DNA from: TMED69 sp964642505 | Lineage (GTDB): Bacteria > Pseudomonadota > Gammaproteobacteria > Ga0077536 | NCBI GenBank assembly: GCA_964642505.1 | Contig: CAZXQY010000089.1 | Span: forward strand, 1-10,802 | Reading direction: 5' to 3' | DNA: 10,802 nucleotides | Shown here: positions 6,789 through 10,802 of the stretch, piece after piece | Layout: the number at the start of each line of letters is the position of its first letter | Numbering within the stretch: the first letter of the stretch is position 1 | Made by a program: the position numbers and the translations under genes | Notes under the pieces: model-generated | Database searches by the model: none | Told to the model about the DNA's origin: nothing | The model's input: only the letters and a program-made list of their open reading frames with translations

Positions 6789-6813
6789 TGTCGTGAGTGG
6801 GGGACTCACGACA
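6789..6813. other. Perfect 10-bp hairpin with a 5-base loop, upstream of the sigma gene
   Basis: TGTCGTGAGT (6789-6798) and ACTCACGACA (6804-6813) are exact reverse complements around GGGGG (CCCCC on the minus-strand RNA). It lies in the 243-base space between the Spy-like gene and the sigma gene. Neither strand has a T-run after it, so it is not a standard rho-independent terminator. It could be an RNA processing or stability stem that sets different expression of the two genes, or a protein-binding dyad. Upstream of it, at 6820-6850, the sequence is AT-rich and might hold a secondary promoter. Confidence 0.6.
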
Positions 6814-6883
6814 ATTAGCGTGCGTAATATGTATATAATATCTCTCATAATCGAATGTTCTTATCCTGATGATATCGTCCCGA

Positions 6884-6937
6884 CAGTCTTTCTTTTACTT
6901 TTTCTCTAAAGCAGTCTTTCTTCTACTTTTCTTCTAA
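6884..6937. repeat. Imperfect tandem duplication (2 x 26 bp) at the 3' end of the Spy-like gene
   Basis: Bases 6884-6909 and 6912-6937 match at 23 of 26 positions (both start CAGTCTTTCTT and end CTCTAA or TTCTAA). The right copy encodes the C-terminal LRRKVEERL of the Spy-like protein; the left copy lies after its stop codon. It is probably a local slippage duplication that once extended, or replaced, the gene's end. Confidence 0.6.
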
Positions 6938-7340
6938 GTTTGTCTGCAACTTCCGGGGGTAATGCCGCTGCAACTTCCCTTAATAAATTTACCCTCAAAA
7001 TCATCATATCAGTTTTAGCGTCAGTTGCATTTTGAATCGCTTCCGCTAGGCTTTCTTCTGAAGAGCCGGAGAATACTTGTTTTATCAATTCTTGCCTGGC
7101 GTTCATCAGGGCGATTCGTAACTCTCTTCTGTGTTCGCTGTTTTGAGAAATTATTTTAAAAACTTTTGCCTTTTCGCTTTTTGTTAAATCGTCAAAAAAC
7201 ATGTTTTCAATGCTCTGCACCCTACTTATAAAAGGACCTTTATGTTCCTGCTTTTCGTCAGACCAAGCTGTAGTTGGAAACACAAAAGACATCAAAAAAA
7301 GACCGACAATCACAATCTTAATCATGTTATTTTTCCACAT
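6906..7340 (-). CDS. Secreted Spy/CpxP-like periplasmic protein (heavy-metal/envelope stress type)
   Basis: The ATG at 7340 is preferred because AAGAGGAAA precedes it by about 7 bases; a TTG at 7364 would add eight residues. The 144-residue product has a signal peptide (basic MWKNNMIK, hydrophobic 9-21, likely cleavage near TTAWS/DE at about 27). It continues as an alpha-helical domain with DLTKSEKAKVF, repeated charged helices, and PPEVADKLRRKVEERLL at the end. This is the general plan of Spy/CpxP and the heavy-metal-resistance (Metal_resist-like) family, periplasmic chaperones or sensors. It is the first gene of the sigma unit and is preceded by a candidate ECF promoter, so it may be both a target and an input of the pathway. 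Family assignment is by pattern, not by a strong motif. Confidence 0.65.
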   Translation of the reverse strand: MWKNNMIKIVIVGLFLMSFVFPTTAWSDEKQEHKGPFISRVQSIENMFFDDLTKSEKAKVFKIISQNSEHRRELRIALMNARQELIKQVFSGSSEESLAEAIQNATDAKTDMMILRVNLLREVAAALPPEVADKLRRKVEERLL

Positions 7341-7391
7341 GTAAAATTTCCTCTTACTTAACAATAAAAATTTATAGCGATTTTTATTTTT

Positions 7392-7405
7392 AGTGAATAT
7401 TCACT
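7392..7405. promoter_or_regulatory. 14-bp perfect palindrome AGTGAATATTCACT
   Basis: This self-complementary sequence lies 52-65 bases upstream of the Spy-like ATG and just downstream of the candidate ECF -10 element. It would therefore fall near the start of the transcript. It could be an operator for a dimeric repressor or a 5'-UTR stem. The cognate regulator is unknown. Confidence 0.45.
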
Positions 7406-7418
7406 GGATAACTGTAAA

Positions 7419-7445
7419 GTCGGAAAGTATTTATAAAAGGTTACA
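7419..7445 (-). promoter_or_regulatory. Candidate ECF-sigma promoter TGTAAC-N17-CGAC
   Basis: On the minus strand TGTAAC (7445-7440) is separated by exactly 17 bases from CGAC (7422-7419). The AAC-type -35 and CG-containing -10 are the usual ECF promoter signature, and this pair equals the Bacillus subtilis SigX consensus. It lies about 80 bases upstream of the first gene of the sigma locus, as expected for an autoregulated ECF system. The match is by inspection only. Confidence 0.55.
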
Positions 7446-7511
7446 AAAATTCATTTAAAAATAAAAAATCGGAAGTTACTGTTGACACCGAATCAGTTAT
7501 TTCGGCAAATG

Positions 7512-7557
7512 AATTAGTTTTCTCCTCTAAATAATTAGTTAATTTAAAGAACTAATT
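7512..7557. repeat. AATTAGTT direct boxes plus an inverted box, module 1
   Basis: AATTAGTT occurs at 7512-7519 and again at 7533-7540, 21 bp apart (two helical turns). The inverted form AACTAATT follows at 7550-7557, making an 8-bp inverted repeat with the second box (9-base spacer). The stretch TAAATAATTAGTTA at its right side recurs exactly at 10083-10096 in the second module. It lies about 170-220 bases upstream of the Spy-like start. Confidence 0.5.
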
Positions 7558-7732
7558 CCCATTTAGAAAGGGTAATGTGGGTGCTTTTGATACCGTTGCC
7601 AGTGCCGTAAAACTGCGAAGCACTCAGAGAACGTTCTTGATTTAGATATAAAGAATCTGATCTTGCTACTATTCACTCATCCTGTGTGCTATTTTCTTAC
7701 AAATTCTATGCCTATTTACTTGGGAGACAGCC

Positions 7733-8623
7733 ATGAAAGTTGAGGATCAACGTTCACTTGTAAATGAGATAAGAAGGACGTCAGAACTGGCCGAATCCTT
7801 CAGCATGCCGATAGTTGCTTGGCCGACGATTTTTGTCTTATTCATCAGCTTTATTGGCTTCGGACTTTCGACTTACGCGCTGCTTTCCGGCCTGTTAAGC
7901 CCGTTTGTTACCGTGCCAATTAGCGCGTTCTTTGTGTTTTGGAGCTTCACACCGCTGCATGAAGCGGTTCACCGCAGCCTATCTAAGACCAAATGGCTGA
8001 ACGACGCAATCGGCACTTTTAGCGCTCAGTTGCTCCTACCTGGTTTCAGCACATCACTTTACCGCTATTTGCACGTGACTCATCACTCGCGAACTGGACA
8101 GGACAATGACCCTGATTTGAAATTCACGCAAAACAATTTGCTTTATTGTTGGGTTAACTCTGCATTTTTAGATGTTTTATGGACACGGTTTTATTTCTCC
8201 GTTTGGAGCGACCGACCGTTTGGTGAGCGAGCACGGTTCGCTTTAGGTTTGGTTTTGTATGTCTCGATGTTTGTTGCAGCTTTCACCTCCCCCTACACGG
8301 TTGAGTTTATTGTCGCTTTTTTAATGCCGATGTTGCTGGGACGAGTTGTAACGGTTTATTTACTGGCAACTATACAACATAGAAAAGGGCACGAGCAGCG
8401 GCTAGATCTAATTGGAGCGACTTCTATTCAAGATGTCAATTCTAAGTGGTGGCATCATCTTTTTATGCTGGGGCAGTCGCAACATCTGATTCATCATCTA
8501 TATCCTGGTGTGCCGTGGTACAAGTACGATCCGATCTGGCGCGTTGCCAAGGATAAAATACCTCCAGACAACCTGCGACCGAGCGGCTATTTTTCGCGAA
8601 ACCAAGATGCGTTGATTTCATAG
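7733..8623 (+). CDS. Membrane fatty acid desaturase/hydroxylase-like diiron enzyme
   Basis: This 296-residue integral membrane protein has the three histidine boxes of the desaturase superfamily: HEAVH (76-80), HVTHH (114-118) and HLIHH (251-255), with an extra His216 in TIQHRKGH. Hydrophobic pairs of helices at about 30-70 and 168-212 frame a cytoplasmic diiron site. The family adds double bonds or hydroxyl/keto groups to lipid chains or carotenoid-type rings using O2. The short box spacing and DNDPD after box 2 resemble the small bacterial FA_desaturase group close to carotenoid ketolases and hydroxylases; the substrate cannot be assigned. The ATG follows GGGAGA by about 6 bases. No reductase is adjacent. 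It is convergent with the operon ending at 8788. Confidence 0.88.
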   Translation: MKVEDQRSLVNEIRRTSELAESFSMPIVAWPTIFVLFISFIGFGLSTYALLSGLLSPFVTVPISAFFVFWSFTPLHEAVHRSLSKTKWLNDAIGTFSAQLLLPGFSTSLYRYLHVTHHSRTGQDNDPDLKFTQNNLLYCWVNSAFLDVLWTRFYFSVWSDRPFGERARFALGLVLYVSMFVAAFTSPYTVEFIVAFLMPMLLGRVVTVYLLATIQHRKGHEQRLDLIGATSIQDVNSKWWHHLFMLGQSQHLIHHLYPGVPWYKYDPIWRVAKDKIPPDNLRPSGYFSRNQDALIS

Positions 8624-8692
8624 CTCGTAGCGTAGGACTCGTCACATACTACTTGAGAATCTCTGTAAGGGTGTGCTTTAAATACTCCATAA

Positions 8693-8713
8693 CCCTTTAA
8701 TTTCCCTAAAGGG
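8693..8713. terminator. Hairpin between convergent genes, possible bidirectional terminator
   Basis: CCCTTTA (8693-8699) pairs with TAAAGGG (8707-8713) across a 7-base loop ATTTCCC. It lies 70 bases past the desaturase stop and 75 bases past the end of the convergent operon, the right place for a shared terminator. No strong T-run follows on either strand, so termination efficiency is doubtful. It is part of a repeat-like stretch ending with copy C. Confidence 0.35.
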
Positions 8714-8741
8714 AGGGGACCTTGGATTCCCCACTCTATAT

Positions 8742-8775
8742 ATAATCCTACCCCCTCTCTTACTTCAGGGGAGGA
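8742..8775. repeat. Dispersed intergenic repeat, copy C (hairpin-like)
   Basis: It starts ATAATCCTACCCCCTCTC, then TTACTTCAG, then GGGAGGAG; the CCCCTC and GGGGAGG parts can form a short stem. It matches copy B (3225-3258) in its left half and copy A (549-567) in its right half. All three lie in gaps just after genes, so a genome-wide small intergenic repeat is likely. Confidence 0.5.
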
Positions 8776-8787
8776 GACAGGTTTTTC

Positions 8788-9339
8788 TTATAAGGATATA
8801 TCGCAAACTCTTGGTTTCCACACCGACATAAATCGCTCAAAGCCGATCCCTACGGCACTAATATGTCCTAGCTCGACAATTTCGGGATCGGTAAATTCCT
8901 GTCTTAAAGCTAGGAAGAACTGATCGTCTAAACTTTCCGGTTCCAATCCTAGTTTCTCTGCGAATTTTATCGCTAGTTTTTCTCTCTGTGAAAGGATTGT
9001 ACTCGTTTCATAGGAACCAACTTCTTCAAGTTTTCTCTTCATTTTTTCGCTTACTTCTTCTAATAGGATCGGGAATTCGCTCTTTTCTGTTTTTTCTGCA
9101 TAGGGCGAACACTCATTGTTCGCGGCAATTTTGGCGCGTATTAGTTCTTTGAGTTCGCGGTCTAATTTGCCGTTCTCCAACATCTGGACATAAGCGGTCC
9201 AGATTGGCTCGAAAACCTCCTGCTTTTGCCCAAAGATTCTTAAGCCATTTGCATAATATTCAACTGAACTGAATTTCTCTACCAAAGCCTTCATTGACGG
9301 GCTAAACTGGGAATCTTCGACAGTATTTAAAATAGTCAT
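8788..9339 (-). CDS. Carboxymuconolactone decarboxylase/AhpD-like protein, single-Cys paralog
   Basis: This 183-residue all-helical CMD-domain protein is collinear with the selenoprotein encoded upstream (for example WTAYVQMLENGKLDRELKELIR against WTAYVNMFENGLIDSRLKELMR, and a similar REKLAIKFAEK segment). In the catalytic loop it keeps Cys77 (NNECSPY) but has Tyr80 where the partner has the UGA codon and where relatives commonly have the second Cys of CxxC. The proton-relay His of AhpD is also missing. So it probably cannot run the usual Cys-Cys peroxidase/disulfide cycle by itself and may be a structural or regulatory subunit in a mixed oligomer; this is inference. A further Cys179 is near the C-terminus. 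The ATG at 9339 follows AGGAGA by about 6 bases, and that site overlaps the upstream gene's TAA, so the two are cotranscribed. Confidence 0.8.
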   Translation of the reverse strand: MTILNTVEDSQFSPSMKALVEKFSSVEYYANGLRIFGQKQEVFEPIWTAYVQMLENGKLDRELKELIRAKIAANNECSPYAEKTEKSEFPILLEEVSEKMKRKLEEVGSYETSTILSQREKLAIKFAEKLGLEPESLDDQFFLALRQEFTDPEIVELGHISAVGIGFERFMSVWKPRVCDISL

Positions 9340-9351
9340 TGAATCTTCTCC

Positions 9352-9909
9352 TTATGATAGGTTGGAGAGGTTCGCTTCTTCTGGCGGAAGAGGATCCTCT
9401 GATTTAAAAACTGATAATAGCCTTCCCCATCCGATACAGACACTTATAACTATAGACATCTCGACAATTTCAGGTTCTGAGAATTCAGTTTTTAGCAACT
9501 CAAAAAACTCGTTGTCCACAGATTTGTGTTCTATGCCCATTTTTTCAGCAAATTTCAACGCTAATTTCTCTTTTCGCGTTAAGTTCTCGCTGACTTCGTA
9601 ATTTGTTATCTCCGCTATTTTTTCTTCGTTTAAGCCTTTATCCACCACCGATGGATATCTCAGCTTTCGTCAGGTGAAACAATCATTATTTAGAGCGATT
9701 TTTATTCGCATCAATTCCTTTAGCCGGGAATCAATCAGTCCGTTTTCGAACATATTGACATAAGCCGTCCACATGGGCACAACAAATTCTTGGCTATGGG
9801 CAAAGACTTTGAGTCCAGTATAATAGCCGGGATCGAATTTGACTCTTTCAACGAGCTCAGCCATTTTCGGTTTGAGCTTATCTTCTACGATTGGTTTTAG
9901 TCTTGCCAT
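9352..9909 (-). CDS. Selenocysteine-containing CMD/AhpD-like protein (CxxU), UGA at codon 80
   Basis: Reading from the ATG at 9909, which follows a GGGGGAGGG-type site, gives 79 codons ending NNDCFT. An in-frame UGA (9672-9670) comes next, and then 105 more codons without a stop to the TAA at 9352. The joined 185-residue protein aligns end to end with the 183-residue paralog next door, so both halves belong to one protein. The UGA falls exactly three positions after Cys77, giving CFTU, where AhpD/CMD redox proteins have CxxC. A SECIS-type hairpin follows (9632-9666). The predicted role is a thiol/selenol peroxidase or disulfide-redox enzyme of the AhpD-like class; Sec-containing AhpD-like proteins are known as a group. 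Without Sec decoding it would be annotated as two fragments (9670-9909 and 9352-9648). A plain nonsense mutation is the alternative. Confidence 0.88.
9632..9666 (-). promoter_or_regulatory. Bacterial SECIS element for UGA 9672-9670
   Basis: In the minus-strand RNA the upper stem is UAUCCAUC (9657-9650) paired with GGUGGAUA (9646-9639): 8 pairs including one U-G, with loop GGU (9649-9647). A lower stem AAGCU (9666-9662) pairs with GGCUU (9636-9632) across an internal loop GAGA/AA. The apical loop begins 20 bases after the UGA; in E. coli fdhF it begins about 17 bases after, and also contains GGU. This fits the SelB-binding requirement of a short G-bearing loop at fixed distance inside the coding frame. 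Confidence 0.85.
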
Positions 9910-9928
9910 CTCTTTCCCTCCCCCACAA

Positions 9929-9981
9929 TTCGAGAAACAATTCTATATGTCCATATTGTTCTCGAAGAATAATTTTGTCAA
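9929..9981 (-). promoter_or_regulatory. Promoter of the selenoprotein operon with overlapping inverted repeat
   Basis: On the minus strand a perfect -35 TTGACA (9981-9976) is followed after 17 bases by CAATAT (9958-9953) as a weak -10. Transcription would start near 9946, leaving about 37 bases of leader. An inverted repeat covers the -10 and start site: TTCGAGAAACAAT (9929-9941) against ATTGTTCTCGAA (9955-9966), with one unmatched base and a 13-base spacer. That position suits repression, possibly by a redox-responsive dimer; the regulator is unknown. Confidence 0.6.
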
Positions 9982-10067
9982 ACACTTGGGGTTCCCATGC
10001 TCCAATTTTTTTGTTCTATCTTTTTAGGATTTTGCATAAAGCATTTAATATTATAAATACATGCCAG

Positions 10068-10096
10068 AATTAGTTTTTCACTTAAATAATTAGTTA
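10068..10096. repeat. AATTAGTT direct boxes, module 2
   Basis: AATTAGTT lies at 10068-10075 and 10088-10095, 20 bp apart, with TAAATAATTAGTTA (10083-10096) identical to module 1 at 7528-7541. It sits between the selenoprotein operon and the NTF2-like gene, about 160 bases upstream of the former's start and 80 bases upstream of the latter's. It is likely a regulator binding module shared by two loci. Confidence 0.5.
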
Positions 10097-10177
10097 TGGG
10101 GACAAGACATTGCATTCGCTTATCGATTAGGCATGTAATATATTTCTACTCGCTAAGGGATTAAAAAAGGGGGACTG

Positions 10178-10576
10178 ATGGAGAAAACATTCGAAGAATC
10201 GCGGCGTCAGAGTTATATCGAGATTGTAGAGTCTTATTTCAAAGCACTTGATGAAAGACGGGTAGTTGATGTTTTGGACTATTTTAGCGGCGATGCAACC
10301 TTTGTTGTTCAGTCTGTCTTTTTAAACTATTCAGGTCGAGATGGTGAAATAAAAAGTATGTTTGAGGGTTTTCTTGAAAGCTATAAGACAATTCTTCATA
10401 CGGATTTTGAGCATATCGTAGATCCGTTTTCGCATTCAATTTCATCGCGATTTCGGGTTGAGCTCGAAGGCGCTGACGGTAATCATGATACGAAGCAGAG
10501 CGTTAACCATTGGTATTTAAAAGATGGGAAATTCCATCGTGTCTATGTATGGATAAGTGGGAATAATGTCCTTTGA
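10178..10576 (+). CDS. NTF2/SnoaL-like fold protein
   Basis: This 132-residue protein fits the alpha+beta cone fold of NTF2-like/SnoaL proteins. It has an N-terminal helix with YFKALDERRVVDVLDYFSGD (20-39), then beta strand ATFVV, a middle helical stretch (FEGFLESYKTI), and strands at the end with NHWYLKDGKFHRVYVWI. Members are small hydrolases, isomerases, polyketide cyclases or ligand-binding subunits; the acidic and aromatic cavity residues here do not decide the function. The ATG follows AAAAAAGGGGGAC by about 5 bases. It is divergent from the selenoprotein operon, sharing a 268-base control region, so a functional link is possible but unproven. Confidence 0.8.
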   Translation: MEKTFEESRRQSYIEIVESYFKALDERRVVDVLDYFSGDATFVVQSVFLNYSGRDGEIKSMFEGFLESYKTILHTDFEHIVDPFSHSISSRFRVELEGADGNHDTKQSVNHWYLKDGKFHRVYVWISGNNVL

Positions 10577-10637
10577 GTTTCCTTCTATCTTGTCGGATGA
10601 CACTGGCTTAAGTAACGCGAAGCGTGGTGAAAAAATG

Positions 10638-10685
10638 TAGGCCATACGAAGACCAGAGAATGGGCTATTAGCTCATTTCGGCCTA
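10638..10685. other. Nested inverted repeats downstream of the NTF2-like gene
   Basis: An outer pair TAGGCC (10638-10643) and GGCCTA (10680-10685) encloses an inner hairpin TGGGCT (10661-10666)/AGCTCA (10670-10675), one G-T pair, 3-base loop. A further ACGA/TCGT stem with loop AAGC lies just right of it (about 10693-10704). No T-run marks it as a terminator. It could be a structured RNA or a remnant; the stretch GGGCTATTAGCTCA (10662-10675) also resembles a tRNA 5' end. Confidence 0.3.
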
Positions 10686-10743
10686 ACGTAGTGGACGAAA
10701 GCTCGTTTGTTAGAGCATTAAGTATTTGATTTTAGGTGGGAGT

Positions 10744-10774
10744 TGGTGGGCCCTGTAGGGCTCGAATTTACCCC
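10744..10774 (-). tRNA. Possible tRNA 3' end or tRNA remnant, running off the window
   Basis: Read on the minus strand the sequence ends GTAAA-TTCGAGC-CCTAC, then AGGGCCC, A, CCA. This is the order of T-stem, T-loop (with the invariant TTCGA), T-stem, 3' acceptor strand, discriminator base and encoded CCA. The two inner T-stem pairs are A-C mismatches, and the next bases do not fold into a normal anticodon arm before the window ends. It may be a decayed tRNA, a 3' tRNA fragment left by integration, or chance. Confidence 0.25.
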
Positions 10775-10802
10775 GTAAGTAGATGATATTACAACCTATT
10801 TA

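Larger units (their letters stand above)
7341..7732. other. 392-base divergent intergenic region between the sigma locus and the desaturase
   Basis: No gene is seen here. The left two-thirds is very AT-rich and holds the candidate ECF promoter (7419-7445), a 14-bp palindrome (7392-7405) and three AATTAGTT-type boxes (7512-7557). The right third (about 7560-7732) is more GC-balanced and contains a perfect 10-bp palindrome AGAACGTTCT at 7628-7637. No convincing -35/-10 pair for the desaturase was found. The composition change near 7560 may mark the right edge of the AT-rich segment. Confidence 0.5.

Noticed and set aside
6789..6813. Rho-independent terminator
   Set aside because: The stem is strong but no T-run follows on either strand, so it was listed as a structural element only.
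9362..9601. Plus-strand ORFs antisense to the CMD operon (also 9839-10027 and 9891-10073)
   Set aside because: Serine/phenylalanine-rich products typical of antisense of Lys/Glu-rich genes, and no ribosome binding sites.
9352..9648. A separate 98-residue CMD-domain gene starting at the GTG at 9648
   Set aside because: It is the in-frame continuation of the gene at 9909 past a UGA; there is no ribosome binding site before the GTG, and the full-length paralog shows the two halves belong together.
1..10802. CRISPR array, rRNA, transposase or integrase
   Set aside because: No regularly spaced repeats, no rRNA-like conserved stretches and no recombinase motifs were seen on either strand.

Overview
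The window looks like chromosomal accessory DNA from a Gram-negative bacterium. It has a periplasmic Spy/CpxP-like protein with a signal peptide, a membrane-bound ECF anti-sigma candidate, and many scattered oxidoreductases. A strong selenocysteine (Sec) codon with a bacterial SECIS means the host should have SelA/SelB/SelC. Lineage cannot be fixed from the sequence; a selenium-using proteobacterium or Desulfobacterota/SAR324-like marine bacterium is a guess.

Layout. 1-2050 (+): the end of a SprT-like zinc metalloprotease, a 28-codon hydrophobic small ORF, and a cytochrome P450 whose ribosome binding site lies inside that small ORF. 2327-3176: a divergent pair, with a BigR/SqrR-type ArsR-family repressor (-) facing an ArsI/CadI-type VOC dioxygenase (+); a perfect AT-rich operator-like palindrome lies between them. 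3438-4661 (+): a NylB-like serine hydrolase. 4924-5106 (+): a 5' stub of a Rieske ring-hydroxylating oxygenase alpha subunit, broken off where the sequence turns AT-rich.

5297-7340 (-): an AT-rich ECF sigma locus. In transcription order it holds a secreted Spy/CpxP-like protein, the sigma factor, a one-TM anti-sigma candidate, and a membrane-anchored Spy/CnrX-like sensor. A TGTAAC-N17-CGAC sequence upstream of the first gene looks like an ECF promoter, which suggests autoregulation. 7733-8623 (+): a three-histidine-box membrane desaturase/hydroxylase.

8788-9909 (-): the most interesting part, a two-gene operon of carboxymuconolactone decarboxylase/AhpD-like proteins. The first gene has one in-frame UGA exactly at the second position of its CxxC motif, giving CxxU. 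It is followed at the proper distance by an 8-bp hairpin with a GGU loop, and the frame stays open for 105 more codons. This is a selenoprotein rather than two broken ORFs. The second gene is a same-length paralog that keeps the first Cys but has Tyr at the Sec position. The operon has a TTGACA-type promoter covered by an inverted repeat. 10178-10576 (+): a divergent NTF2/SnoaL-like protein. The right edge holds inverted repeats and a sequence like the 3' end of a minus-strand tRNA.

A shared theme is redox, sulfur, selenium, metal and arsenic stress chemistry beside lipid or xenobiotic oxidation. That functional link is inference. A pair of direct AATTAGTT boxes about 20-21 bp apart occurs in two separate intergenic regions, upstream of the sigma locus and of the selenoprotein operon, which hints at common control.
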